Of a stretch of DNA of 64,000 nt, positions 43,663 to 54,795 are shown piece after piece. The notes beneath the pieces were generated by a model. That model saw only the letters and a list, made by a program, of their open reading frames with translations, was not told the origin of the DNA and did no database searches. Source of the stretch: Spirometra erinaceieuropaei. Lineage: Eukaryota; Platyhelminthes; Cestoda; Diphyllobothriidea; Diphyllobothriidae. The position numbers and the translations under genes are program-made. Position 1 is the stretch's first letter; every line of letters starts with the position of its first letter. The stretch covers positions 95,458-159,457 of the forward strand of contig CACRXP010000186.1 of NCBI GenBank assembly GCA_902702965.1, written 5' to 3'.

Positions 43663-44644
43663 CTATTCACTGCGAATCCTTGGTAAGTTGCTAGTGCAGC
43701 CAATTTGACAGCCCGAATTTTGGAGTGCCGCGTAAGGAGGTAACGGGGCGTAGGAGGACTCCTGGCTAGTGCACATTTGGCAGGCCATAAAAGCGAGCCA
43801 TCGCGGGAGAACTAGTGTTTTCTTCAGCCTGCCTATCGTCTTGGTAACGAGCTTTTTCAGCTCGTTGGCAGTCGGTGGTGCATAAGACTCCTGTTGCATC
43901 AAGAGTTTTCCCAGTTTTGCCCAGCTTTCGGACTTATTCATGACAATCGTGGGGCGCCCCTTGTCGGCGGGCAGGGTGACGGTATCCCTCATTTTTCGTA
44001 TCCTCCGATGTTCTCGATCTGCTGCTTTTGAGATCTTCATTAGACTGCTGGGGAAAGGGGGGAGGGGGGAGTCAGCACTTGCTGCCGCCTGGTGTTTTAC
44101 ACTCTCCACCTGCCCCACTTCTTCAACGTTAATCAAGCATCTCTTGCGCTGAACTTTACATAATGGGATAGAACCGCTAGTCTTTTGCTGAGGAAAACCA
44201 CGGGTGGACAAGTTGGGAACCTGGGCCTCCCAGAGGAGGCTTTCTGTGGCGTCCTTATTTTCCTAAATTTCTCAAACAGTTGGTCATCAAGCAGCTTGCG
44301 TTGAAAATGTGAATTTTCGAGGATCGCGCTTTGAGGGCTCTCAGCTCATGCGCCGTAAAGATCGGCTGACAAATTGACAAATGCTGTTCGTGGATACCAA
44401 GGTGGAAGTCTGACATCACTCCCTTGATCATTCTTTTCCTGAAATCTGTTTTCGACCGTTGAAACAGGTCAGTGTTCACAGGTGGTCTGCCTCTTAGACA
44501 TTTTGGAAGGATGATCTCAGCAAGGCAACGGGGGCAGGAATTCCAGCTGAGCATAGGTGGATGACACTCGCTACGCAATGTTCTCCCAACTGCATGCTGA
44601 AAAGAAGGCTGGGCGCCCATAGAATAAGGCATGTGCGTAAACAC
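43663..44644 (-). pseudogene. PLE-G N-terminal part of RT protein
   Basis: 44644-44255 is open and reads as a PLE N-terminal region (FRKRMIKGVMSDFHLG, then FTAHELRALKARSSKIHIFN). 44211-43663 continues in another frame with LPADKGRPTIVMNKSE, the conserved ADKG block, and CQMCTSQE where LPKVHK is expected. At least two frame breaks. The 5' side abuts an inverted P2 terminal repeat. Confidence 0.75.
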
Positions 44645-44649
44645 TCGAG

Positions 44650-45205
44650 GTCCGGATATCTTATCGCATCCATCATCACGTTAAGAAGACAAAGAAGAAG
44701 GGAGGGCGAGTTCATGGATAAAAAGGGTATTCGAACTGGTGATTCGGAAACTTTCGGCCTACGGGGCGCTACGCACGGTGCTCTGAGGAGCTTGAACAAA
44801 GCCAATTGGGTAGGGGGCACGCGCAGCCGAGAGACCACGCTCACGGAAAAGAGGAGAGGGAGTGGCCGTAAGTCACGTGACCAAGGTCGAACACAACCTC
44901 ACCGGCGCCCCCGCGAGACTGAAAGTAATTCATGCAAACAGCAACGGCTGTTCAAGCAACCGACTGACATTGAGGCGGCCAACAGATACGCTGACTTGGC
45001 AACAACCACGCCGGCCCCAAAGGGGGCATAAGTCATGAGAGGCCTCGAACCGTCAACCTCGGAGAGGTCAAAGTTTGTAAACAGCAGACGAGCAGATCAA
45101 AGTCCGCGTGCTGAGCACGAGTACAACATGAGGCACAGCGGGAACACCAACCGCAACACTCTGACAATGGAAAAGCAGAATTTCAAAAACGCCAGCACGG
45201 ATGGA
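44650..45205 (+). repeat. P2 terminal repeat, inverted relative to PLE-G body, decayed hammerhead
   Basis: Plus-strand copy of the P2 repeat joined head-on to the 5' side of PLE-G (minus). Hammerhead position 45161-45205: CTGACAA, a poor stem II and AAAACGCC, all decayed. With 40250-40740 it gives PLE-G inverted terminal repeats. Confidence 0.65.
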
Positions 45206-45257
45206 GTTTGGTTCATGAGCTCTCCCCCTCTTACTCTTCGAGTTTTTCGGGAGATTA

Positions 45258-45505
45258 GAAATGCATTATACACAGCTGTGTCACGCAGCGGCAGAATATC
45301 GACGAAACCCGTGTCTGGGCTTTTAGTTAGTACCTATGTCGAGCGTATGGTATAATACGTTTGTAATATACATTTCATACTACTCGTAGTACTACTTCTT
45401 TGTGGAATGGGCATTACGTGGTTATTCTACAGTATTCGATTGTCTTCGACTCGAATGTTCATTGAAATTTCAGGTCTGACGCTAAAAGGCCATGTCCCGG
45501 AGACT
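45258..45505 (+). repeat. Partial RZ352 unit with truncated hammerhead
   Basis: Matches the RZ352 unit from the stem II loop (CAGCTGTGTCACGCAGCGGC) to GTCCCGGAGA. It lacks CTGAAGA and the 5' strand of stem I. GAAACCCGTGTC keeps the cleavage site but breaks the palindrome. Confidence 0.7.
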
Positions 45506-45584
45506 GCCAATGATTCATGGCCTCGGTTGACATCTCGCGTTGATTGGCTGAGGCCTCTTCCATCTTGCCCTGAGATTATTGTAA

Positions 45585-45860
45585 GCGGCGTCTAGTTCAA
45601 TGTGCCGTTTAATGCATGATTCATCGGAATACACGGCCTCCAAAAATTCGAGGCCTTTTTTAGATGAGCAGACGTGAACCATGTACGTTTTGTCTCAAGC
45701 CAGTTTCCAATGTGTGCATTGCAACTTGGGACAAGTCGTCTCGCCTCCTCCCCGACAAGGACAGATGAGACTGTCTTGTTTGCGAGTTGATGAACGTGAT
45801 TAGTTATCTGGACTTCGAATGTTTGCGCATATTGCTTTATTCGGCCAACCGCGGTATTAC
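45585..45860 (-). pseudogene. PLE GIY-YIG C-terminal fragment (PLE-A-like clade)
   Basis: Minus strand around 45650-45590 reads EFLEAVYSDESCIKRHIELD, matching REFLEAWYSNAGSINRHIDLD of PLE-A. Sequence out to 45860 continues the similarity upstream (HQLANK where PLE-A has NEHKLA), frame-broken. Confidence 0.65.
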
Positions 45861-45998
45861 TTTATAGACACCGTTAAAGGGTTAGTTGTTGTTGTGCTTG
45901 ACTCATAAGCCATTCTCGAACATGTACACTAGAAAGTTTGTTTTATTCCCAGAGAATCTTATGCATTTCTGACTAAATTTCTTCGGATGCCCGTTTTC

Positions 45999-46000
<2 letters not shown>

Positions 46001-46041
<41 letters not shown>
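46001..46041. repeat. (TA)n microsatellite
   Basis: About 20 TA units at the tail end of a minus-strand SINE-S fragment. Confidence 0.95.
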
Positions 46042-46043
<2 letters not shown>

Positions 46044-46192
46044 GTTAGGGGGCGCTCACAGATCGTTCATACGGAACTCACTCGTTCCGTTGTGCCTTAT
46101 GGACTCTCTCTCGAGCCCAACCAGCAGCCGCACGGCGGCGCATGATATATAGGCAGAATGGTATTACCGACAAAGACAAGGGAGACTGGAAT
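46042..46192 (-). repeat. SINE-S tail fragment
   Basis: Reverse complement of the SINE-S tail: TTGTCTTTGTCGGTAATACC, then AAGGCACAACGGAACGAG and GAGCGCCCCC. Ends at (TA)n. The hammerhead is cut off at the 46.19-kb TA run. Confidence 0.7.
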
Positions 46193-46212
46193 ATATATAT
46201 ATATATATATGT

Positions 46213-46326
46213 GTATAGGCAGAATGGTATTACCGACAAAGACAAAGGGGACTGGAATGACAATTTCTGTCTTATTGGCCGTCGTCAGCCATTCATGCCC
46301 AACCCCGAAGTGGATCGTGCGACCTG
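46213..46326 (-). repeat. SINE-S fragment with mutated hammerhead
   Basis: Minus strand GGGGTTGGGCATGAATGG, then CTGACGA (46288-46282), an unpaired stem II (GGCC..GACA), GAAA and TTGTCATT. Stem I (46289-46294 with 46250-46255) pairs at five of six positions. The tRNA head is absent; instead a plus-strand tail piece follows (46327-46360). Confidence 0.6.
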
Positions 46327-46460
46327 TTAGTTCCGTAGAAACGATCGGTGAGCGTCCCTCTACATCCTATTTATGTATATGTATATATGCAGAGAAGGGA
46401 GACTGAGGTGGTAATTTCTGGCCTATTAGCCGTCGCCGGTCGGTCATGCTGAAGATGGGT
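46327..46460. repeat. Further SINE-S pieces
   Basis: 46327-46360 (plus) is the tail motif GTTCCGTAGAAACGATCGGTGAGCGTCCC. 46390-46460 (minus) is a decayed hammerhead region (CGGCGACGGCTAATAGGCCAGAAATTACC). Together with neighbouring pieces this makes an inverted cluster. Confidence 0.5.
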
Positions 46461-46464
46461 TGAA

Positions 46465-47295
46465 CCAAAACGGGAGCTAGAGTACGGCAGAACGCACGTT
46501 ATTCGAGCTGTTCATCCATGACGAACGCACAGACGTAAGCTCACTGCGCACCAGTTACCTACACCCAATCCCCGCGTCAGATGACCGACCGGCTCGGACG
46601 TTGGACTGGTGCCTAGACGACTGACGCAGGGGTTGGGTCGACTCGGTCGAATGCGTTCTAAGGGCACTCGGCGCACGACACACTTACCTATCCGTCACGC
46701 TTCACATGAGATAGTTAATGAAGGATTACGTTTTAAATCGTTATTGTAGATATCCACTTTTATTTGCTTGTCTATTTAAATGCAAATTCTTTACGAACTT
46801 CTAAACAAAAAAATAGTGTTTCACCATTTGACACAAACTTTCGCGTATTTGGCATTTCTATTTTATTTGATAAATGACTATTCCGAATCGAATAAACATT
46901 ACTTCTAGTGTTTTGTTCGCGTCTTCATTTATCAGAAGGCCTTTTCATAGACGTCGTTGAAACGTCTGTTGACAACCTTTCAAGTCTCCGCTTCGTGCGC
47001 ACCGTGATATGGTCTCAAGCGCATCAAATTGTTTATAGAGAGGAATTACGCGCTAAGAGTCTACCCCACTCACTCTGCCCTATCCCATGCACAAGTCGAC
47101 TGTCCAAGCCGGTCAGCCAACTGCTGCTGAGAATGGGAGAGGTGCCTGGCAGAACTGAGAACGGCTCGTCTGAGCGTGCCACACACACGATCTGCCGCAC
47201 ACCGGAGTTCCGCCCACAAGGGAATAGCCCACTTGGATCTCCTATGCAGCAGAGCAGCCACATGGAGAAGGGAACTAAGGCGCATTCTTCCCACT
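46465..47295. other. No recognised gene
   Basis: 46560-46640 is related to the GC-rich dispersed repeat (GATGACCGACCGGCTCGGACGTTGGACTGG). The remainder is AT-rich without features. Confidence 0.4.
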
Positions 47296-47299
47296 CTCT

Positions 47300-48454
47300 G
47301 GAGGGTGCTGGTGATGTGGGATGTTAGTAGTGTTCATACGTGGTACGTGTGTTGATGGGGGAATATGTGGCGATGTAGTCACGTTTGCGGCAATTTATCG
47401 TGGGTTTTCATGAAGACGCATGTGGCCATGCGATGGTTAACAATGCAAAGGCAATGCGGCAGTTGAGGTTTTGGCGTCTGGTGTGTATTGGTGCCCCGAG
47501 CACCGGTTCGTCAGTCTCTATGCGATGGATTGGCAAGTGACCGACTAGGTCTATGCGCGAGGCGCAATTGCGACGACATTGTTAGCAGAACAGGTCGGAA
47601 GTTGTAAGTCGATTTCGGTGGTGTTGCTGCTTGTGGTGGGCGCGCCGGTCGATGGGGAGCTGATTGGATTGGGGATGGGAGAGTTATTGGATGTGAAAGG
47701 TGTGTTAGTTGTGCCAGTACTGCGGTGAACTCCGCTACTGTGAATACGCGTGTGACCAAATAGACTCATGCGGTGTATGAATGTGCGTGGACAGTGTCAT
47801 ACAGCGAAGGAGCATGCGGCCACTGTATGTAAGGACTCCTGGCACTAGTGTGCCGGTCGCAATGCAATAGATTCGCAAGTGACAGACCAGGCCGATGCGT
47901 AAGGTAAATGTGCGACCGCAATGAGAAAACGCTGGAACCGAGTCCACATCGCTAGAGATGGGCTGATGATAGTTGGGGTAATGCGTGACGGGATGTCTGA
48001 AGTGTTCCCACTGGAGGTAGGAGTGAGAGGTGGTAGCCTTCGTCGTCGACGCGCAGATTGTGGCAGGAGTGATGGAGATGCCTGGGATCGATGGGGGTAC
48101 AGAGATTCTGAGCATCGGTGGTGAGGACGGTCGTCGTTGTGGATGCCGTGCGTGTCGGAGCAGGGTCGATCGAGGAGGCAGCATATTGAGCTACAAGGCT
48201 GTCAGTGCATTGGGTCCAGAGATCTCCGACGAGGCCGATCCGCACGTGGAATGTTCGTTGACAGTGCGGGCATGTGGGGGAGAGGTTGGATGTTGGCGTT
48301 TCGGATCAGACACGCCTGAGGCTTGCGAGCTTCCCGCTTGGCTCTGACAGTGGCGATCCGGTTGGTTTAATAAAAGGTTGTTCCCCTCTACATTTCTCTT
48401 CTCGGTTACGGGCTGTGCAAGCATAGTGGCGGACGTCTTGAGTAGCTTCCCCAT
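47300..48454 (-). pseudogene. LINE C-terminal region with zinc-finger-like segments
   Basis: Minus strand, several frames. 48454-48191 reads a basic linker (the RAKREARK type) ending in ISGPNALTAL. Then come repeated finger-like units: RIGLVGDLWTQC (48245 on), HCGRTFTLRIGLVCHLRI (about 47950) and RTFTHRMSLFGHTRIH (about 47760). These match the tail of a non-LTR retrotransposon family in which degenerate C2H2-like fingers follow the RT. Frames are broken and it is unlikely to be expressed. Confidence 0.65.
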
Positions 48455-48459
48455 TTTAG

Positions 48460-49268
48460 ACGATGTCGTTAGCAGAGCACCCGCTTTTGAGGTAGTAAAT
48501 ACTTTTCAGAACTTTGTCAACGCACTCGTAACCTGCCAACTAATCAGACAGTGGATGTTGCGAGACCCCCTTTTACCTCAATTAAAAGATCCTTGTAATT
48601 TGGCCGGCTGTTCTCTGCCTCCCCTCCTTTTCAGCCATAGTATAACCCTAAGGTCGACAAACCATCCTCCATCATTACTTACATAATGCCCACTTGGCAT
48701 AGTCATAATAAAAAACCTCATCCGTAGCTTTCTTTGGTGACCCGGAATTGACGCAGTTATCAAAGTAATGACAAAAGCCTTCTTTGTATGTCAAATAGCA
48801 CAGATAATTTTACTAAAGTTGTCCCATAAGCCATGGGCCTGGTCCGACTAACCGGTTAAGAGGGTATGCATAGATTATTTGGGACCGTTCCACTAGATGC
48901 ATTGAGGCGATTACTGCCGACAATTCGTGTTCATCAATGATTGTAATCAGCAAGTTACGATTCGTTTTCTCCACCTCTGGAATATCTGAAATGGTCGTTT
49001 CAGACAGTGGTCTAGCTTTCACTGGCGCAGAATTTAAAAGAATGTATGGAGAAAAAAAGGAATTGAGCATTTGGCCACTGATCTGTGCCATGCAGCTTCA
49101 AAGGTCCTCGCAGAGGGCGTAGTTCAGACAAAGAAACGCGGGGGGGGGGTGTAGCAAAACAGACGCAAGCAGACTAAACCACGAAGTTTTCACTCTTTTT
49201 GTTGAACTATTACAAAACAACAACTGGTTCAACACTCGCAGAATCGGTGTCTTACCTGCAGTTGCGCA
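48460..49268. other. No recognised feature
   Basis: Sequence between two LINE copies with no supported ORF. A G-run (49141-49149) lies near its end. Confidence 0.4.
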
Positions 49269-49427
49269 NNNNNNNNNNNNNNNNNNNNNNNNNNNNNNNN
49301 NNNNNNNNNNNNNNNNNNNNNNNNNNNNNNNNNNNNNNNNNNNNNNNNNNNNNNNNNNNNNNNNNNNNNNNNNNNNNNNNNNNNNNNNNNNNNNNNNNNN
49401 NNNNNNNNNNNNNNNNNNNNNNNNNNN
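49269..49427. other. Assembly gap (159 N)
   Basis: Run of N. Frames drawn across it are meaningless. Confidence 1.
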
Positions 49428-49461
49428 CGACTCGTGCGCAGAACATTGGTTGGCATGAGTG

Positions 49462-50760
49462 CTATGCTGGATAGGGGTTGGGTATCGGCGTTGTGGATCG
49501 GAGGTGTTTCAGACTTGCGAATTTTTCTTTTGGATTTGACAGCGACGATCCGGTTGGCTTCACTGCTCTTTTCCAGGCTGGTCGATTCTGGGGGAGGGGT
49601 CCTGCCAGGTCTCGGAATTGATTTGTAATCACTTCAAGAAATTCACCAAGGTGCCGTTGTAGTGTCTTTTTCGCCATCCTTGTCGGCGAGCACCCGCAAT
49701 GAAACCGCCATAGAAGTCGCTAAGGTAGTCGCCCGTCATCCGTCTTCGCATGGTAGCTGCTCCAGCGCAGTTAAATTTGCCCCAGTATGGCATGTATGCT
49801 GAAGATTCCGGTCAGTTCCAAGACTTCCGTACCGGCGATCCTGTCCTGCCAGTTCAGGTTTAATATTCTTCGGAGACAGCTGTGGTGGAAGTGGTTGAGT
49901 TTCCGGGCTTGATTAGCGTAGATTCTCCAGGTCTCCGCTACATACAGCAATGTCGTGAAGATGCCAGCTTTGTACATCTCCAGTTTGGTGTTGAGATGGA
50001 GACCGCGGCGATTTCACACCTACTCCTGTAGTCGGCCGAAGGTTCAGTTGACTTTGGAGATCCCGCGATCCGCTTTGTCATCGATTTTTGTGCTGTATGA
50101 GAAGTGGGTGCTGTTGAAAGTGATTCGAGGGACGTTGTATTCAGTGTTGGGTGACGGCTGATGCACGTCCGGATCTATGGGTCAGTCCGAAGTTGGCGTG
50201 GCCGGCGGCGAAAAGGTTCTTACTCCTTTGTATATTCGCTTCTGTCGCGGTGTTGGGAGCGCAGTTGTCTGCGAAGGGCAGGTCTTGGAGAGTAGTCGTG
50301 GGTAGACGCGTTGGGGGCCTGCACGCGCTGGCTATTAAGGAGATGGCCATCGGCTATGTAGACGATGAGGATCCTAAAGAGATCATTAGAGGAGACAGAA
50401 GATACGAGTACACGGCCCTTCTTCACTCCGTTGTTCGTTGCGAATGCTTCTGGGACGTGCCCATTGTCCGTGACGGACGCCATTATCCCGTCGCCGAGCT
50501 GACGTACCGTGTGCGTGTACCGTTCAGAAGTGCCGAAATTCTACGTGATTTTCCAGGGTTCATGGTAATTCACCTTGTCGAAGGCTTTTATCGGGTCTAC
50601 AGGGAGTGGGTCCGTATCTTCTAGCATTTACCTTGTAGCAAGTAGGCGACGAAGCTCATGTCCGTGATGTCACGATGTTCTCGGAAGTCACGCTGACTTT
50701 CCAGGAGAATTTCGGGTTCTAGATGGTCGTTGAGACGCTTGAGAAGGATGCTTGAGAGTA
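49462..50760 (-). pseudogene. LINE reverse transcriptase, decayed
   Basis: Minus strand. Readable in order: KAFD-like region (about 50600), VTDNGHVPEAFATNNGVKKG (50483 on), DLPFADNCAPNTATEA (about 50290), where FADN replaces the catalytic FADD, then [49 protein letters not shown] (49977-49771), and RPAWKRAV in the tail (49677-49462). At least four frame changes and stops. The finger region that should follow falls in the N gap. Confidence 0.8.
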
Positions 50761-50764
50761 ATGG

Positions 50765-51950
50765 TTCCTCCGCCCACTGTCTATTAAAGCAGACAAAATG
50801 ACTTCATCCTTCCTATTCAGTGCTAAAAATTAATATCCTTGAGGATGTAGGCTTGAAGTCCGCCTCGGCATGAAATGCAAAAAACAGTCTACCGTCAAAC
50901 TGCTAGAAATTTTTTTCAATGGGATTTCTAACTGTCACTATCTCACAACTCTTTACCTCTCCTTACCGTCTCGAACGAAATCCCACCCCGCATGCGCCTT
51001 GATCTCATTCAGACTTCTACGTTTTCGTAGACCCTTTAGTTTTGCTTTAATAAACTCAATTTTGTTCTGACCAACCAGGATGGATTATCGTTCTTTCCTC
51101 CGGAGAACAATACCGACTCTATGGTTGGTCCTCCGTCTGTCATCCGATTGCTAGAGCTTCAACCTCTGACCTAAACAGCCGTACAGATTCTTCTTCCCCC
51201 TTTCCTTCAGTCTGCGGGCCACCCTAGTTGGATCTGTTTTCTCGCAGAACATTTTCATCACCTCGAAATAGAAGTCGTCTCTCTGGTGGTCATTCAGAGA
51301 TTCCCTTGCATGGAGGTACATGGAAGTTGCATGGTGCATGCCTATTGGACGTAAGGCATCTGAAAGAGCAGTCTCGACCCCACGCTATCAGAGGCTGTCG
51401 GATGGAGCTTAGCACTCACTTTTAAGGTCTCTGTTTACGCTGCATCGCCTTGCTTGGCTGGCAGAGCGGCCTTGCCGCCTGAGGATTGGTCATCACCGCC
51501 TGTGTCCGTCTTTCGGCGGCCTTAGTCGGGCCGGTTGAGCTCTTGTTATGCGAATTCTCAAGGTCACTTGTCTTGGTGGCCGAGGGGGGTGGGCGAAAGG
51601 ATGGGCGGGGGATGTGTCGACCCAAGCGCCTCGTCGTCAAAACTTTCCATGTTCTTCTCCCAACCCCACCGCACCGCGACAAGTAAGCTCCTCCCTCTCC
51701 CCCTCCCCCCCCGCCGTGATCAGTACGCCAAGGCCTCTCGGCACCAGCACTACCAGGGCACGCAGCGAGGTAAAAGCCTGCGGACGTGCCATTTCCCTGT
51801 CTGCCTTCGTAAAGGCAGCTGTCCCATGCTCTCAGTACGTACGCTCAAACTTTGCCAAAACGAAAGCCCTTCACGGGCTGATTGGGTTTTAAGACAGTTC
51901 CCAACTTTGAATCTACCGAGAGGACACAAAGTGAACACAAAGAAAGAAAC
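50765..51950. other. No recognised feature
   Basis: 51339-51151 and 51682-51422 (minus) and 51535-51981 (plus) are open frames without family motifs. Confidence 0.4.
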
Positions 51951-51954
51951 TGGT

Positions 51955-52215
51955 AAGATTTGGTTATGTAGCCCCGTCTGATGGGCACAATACTGTTGGG
52001 GCCGGGGTTGGGGGTTAGGGTTAGAGCAACTATTTCTCAATCACTCAAAGTACAACCGCGCATTCCCAATAGCTTTTGTTTTGCGTACAACTACTTGACC
52101 TCGTCGCCTGTGCATTCCCCGGCTTAAACTGTAGAAACCCCTTTTTACCACATGTGCCGTAATACAGGTGGCTGGGGTTCGTTTACTTCAGGTGGGACTA
52201 CATAGCCACATCTGA
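51955..52215. mobile_element. MITE-1, copy 2 (inverted relative to copy 1)
   Basis: Ends TTTGGTTATGTAGCCCC and, inverted, CAGATGTGGCTATGTAGTCCC. The interior has GGGTTAGGGTTAG (about 52011-52025) and the same GGTCACGTAGTTGTA-type blocks as 8597-8863, reverse-complemented. No ORF. Confidence 0.65.
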
Positions 52216-52219
52216 CAGG

Positions 52220-52875
52220 GCAATTTACTGGACATTGAGCCTAGCGCAGGTCGCAAATACCTCAGATTTCATCCGTCTGGCAGACCGAATCCCGATACTT
52301 AACGGTGATAGTCGTATGGCTTTGACCGCAGTCGGGAAAATGAGCATCGTATTTCGCCTAACCTCCCTGACGGCTCACCTTCGTACGCCAAGGTCAAATT
52401 ACGGACTCTCAAGGGCGCTTATGCAACGGCCAGCAGTTGATGAGCTATAAACCCCACTGCGCTGAACCCTAAGAATCATTTCCGAAATGCATAAATGTCT
52501 GCCTTGAGAGGGTAGTGATAATTAGGCTGAGTTTGGGTGTGTACAGCCAATGAGAACCACTTGTTTGAGCTGCTGTTAGTGGTCGGTAGAACGGCTTTCG
52601 CCTGCCCAGCTAACAAAGCATCCTCTCGGCCTGCCTCGGGTCAGGCGAACTAGCGGGACCCAATAAGCGAACTTTTTGTTCTTTAGCGGTTAGCCTGAAT
52701 AGACGGCTGATTCAAGTGACCGGCACCCACTGCATACGAAAACTACAAAACTCTCGAAAAAACAGGTGAGCCGTGGGCTTTTTGAATCAGTCCTCAGGCG
52801 CAACTACCTCCGCCTCCATTGTGTATGCTTGGGCAAAGTCGTTAGACACGCGGGCGACAGGTCAACCTCGGTGAT
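52220..52875. other. No recognised feature
   Basis: No supported ORF or RNA gene. Confidence 0.45.
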
Positions 52876-52879
52876 GAAA

Positions 52880-53061
52880 TCGCGGCTCGGGTGTGTGCTA
52901 CCAGGCTACCATCATCTCAAATACGAACCCAGGTGCTACTAATTATAGTAGGTACGTGGTCACGTGGCAAATGTGTCCTATAAATACTGCGCCCCTTGTG
53001 TCCTGCCACCCTTATCTGCGACTCTCTCTGATGGTAGGTTCGAGTGAGAATCCAAAACGTC
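52880..53061 (+). repeat. P1 terminal-repeat remnant with decayed hammerhead
   Basis: Holds the TATA-like box (52979-52986, CTATAAATACTGC), CTTATCTGCG, and at 53028-53061 a decayed core: CTGATGG (last core A changed), good stem II (GGTTC/GAATCC region), AAAACGTC (core G changed). No PLE body is attached. Confidence 0.65.
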
Positions 53062-53064
53062 ATG

Positions 53065-53798
53065 CGTCTTCCTCTTATGAACTACACTGTCCCCCTAACC
53101 GGAAAGAATATGTATACAAGAGATAAATTATTCTCCCATTTTTTATGTACCTTATTTTTAAAGTTCAAGAAACATTAAAAATCGCCGGAAAAGTGTACAC
53201 CACTGAAATGGCGCTTCCCTCACAGTGGCACTATCGGAGATGACGAGAAAGATGCGTTAAGTCCTGGAAAGAATGTCTATCATTTTACTTCTTATTGACG
53301 TAAGTGAGTAACCATCTGAAACAATTACGTAGGGGAAGGACAACTGTCTAATTAGCGTGCATTTTTACGCCGGTTATTCTATTGCACAATTATGTTTATA
53401 AAGCGGAGATAAAAGGCAATTTAAAAAACTCTATCTGCGGAAACGCGGATGAAAAACGTGAACATTTTTGCACAACGGCTATACTAATCAAGGATGTCGA
53501 GTAAATATACGGTCATCAAGTATAAGTTTGCTGAAACTGCTTTTAAAGGTCTCAACGTTTTCTGCCAGGACGAACGAACTCGACCGTCGGGAGAAGACTC
53601 TGGCTAGCAATTCAAGTGTGACATAGTTTGTCTTCAATTTGTATTGGTGGCCTCGAATACTGGTCGTTCGTGTCAGTTCAGAAAAAGTCACCAGACGGGA
53701 GATTACAGTCTAGCACTCTGACGATGCTCAAGGGTATAACCACATCCTCCTGTATTGTTTAAGAATCCTTTTGGCATTTCCAGCCAACTCTCATAAGG
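53065..53798. other. No recognised feature
   Basis: AT-rich; no supported ORF. Confidence 0.45.
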
Positions 53799-53800
53799 TA

Positions 53801-54793
53801 CAGTGCGTGACCTATCTCATGAAATGTTGGCTGAAATTCTGAAATGCGTTTTTGATGAGGAAGGATTACTTGGTCGCGGTTATGATACTGATTATCTGAA
53901 GGCATACTCTTATAACATTTCGGACTCGGCAGGATGTCGGCTTTAAAATACACTTCTTTTCAATCTCCTGTAGAAAGCGTGCTTGGTAAAAAATGACTAC
54001 TTCAGTAGCATGCATTTTCCCATTGATTTTCGATGGATTTGAAAATTCAAATATATCTTATAGAAACCACAAACAAAAATGTGCTTTCTTTTAGTCAATC
54101 AATAGAGAATCACGTCTTCTTTATATTTTATACTTAAGGAAGGAGTATAATTAGGTTTTAAAAAAGTTTTCTAATTGCCGAAAAATTTGAAGCCTGATCA
54201 TTCGTTGTACTAGCGCTTAGTGATTAAACTCTACAAGGTGCATGCGTTCCGCGTAAAGAAAATCCCATATTTTTCTATGTCATTAAGGAGATATCATACA
54301 GGGTCCATAAAATTTTGCAATGGATGCGGACCATGTTGCACATTTCATGAGGAGCAGTGGTAAACGGCCAGGTACGATGCTATGTGAATGGACGTATCAC
54401 GGTCTTAAAAAGTCTCATAATTGGAAACTTTTTTAAAACCTAATTATACTCCTTCCTTAAGTATAAAATATAAAGAGGACGTAATTCTCTATTGATTGAT
54501 TAAAAGAAAGCATATTTTTGTTTGTGGTTTCTATAAAATATATTTGAATTTGCAAGACCATCGAAAATCAATGGGAAAAATGCATGCTACTGAAGTAGTC
54601 ATTTTTACCAAGCACGCTTTCTACAGGAGATTGAAAAGAAGTGCATTTAAAAGCCGTTATCCTGCCGAGTCCAAAATGTTATAAGAGTATGCCTTATGAT
54701 AATCAGTATCACAACCGCGACCAAGTAATCCTTCCTAATCGAAAACGCATTTCAGAATTTCAGCCAACATTTTATGAGATAGGTCACGCACTG
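53801..54793 (+). mobile_element. IR990 element, best copy
   Basis: 993 bp flanked by TA (53799-53800 and 54794-54795). Ends CAGTGCGTGACCTATCTCAT and its exact inverted form. Arms of ~375 bp (53801-54178 and 54420-54793) surround a ~240-bp asymmetric spacer. No ORF. Six family members lie in this window, in both orientations. CAGTG ends and TA duplication point to a Tc1/mariner-type transposase (inference). Confidence 0.85.
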
Positions 54794-54795
54794 TA

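Noticed and set aside
49199..49474. Frames crossing 49269-49427
   Set aside because: They run through N bases.
53801..54793. Inverted arms as a CRISPR or tandem array
   Set aside because: A single large inverted repeat with TA flanks; no short direct repeats with spacers anywhere in the window.
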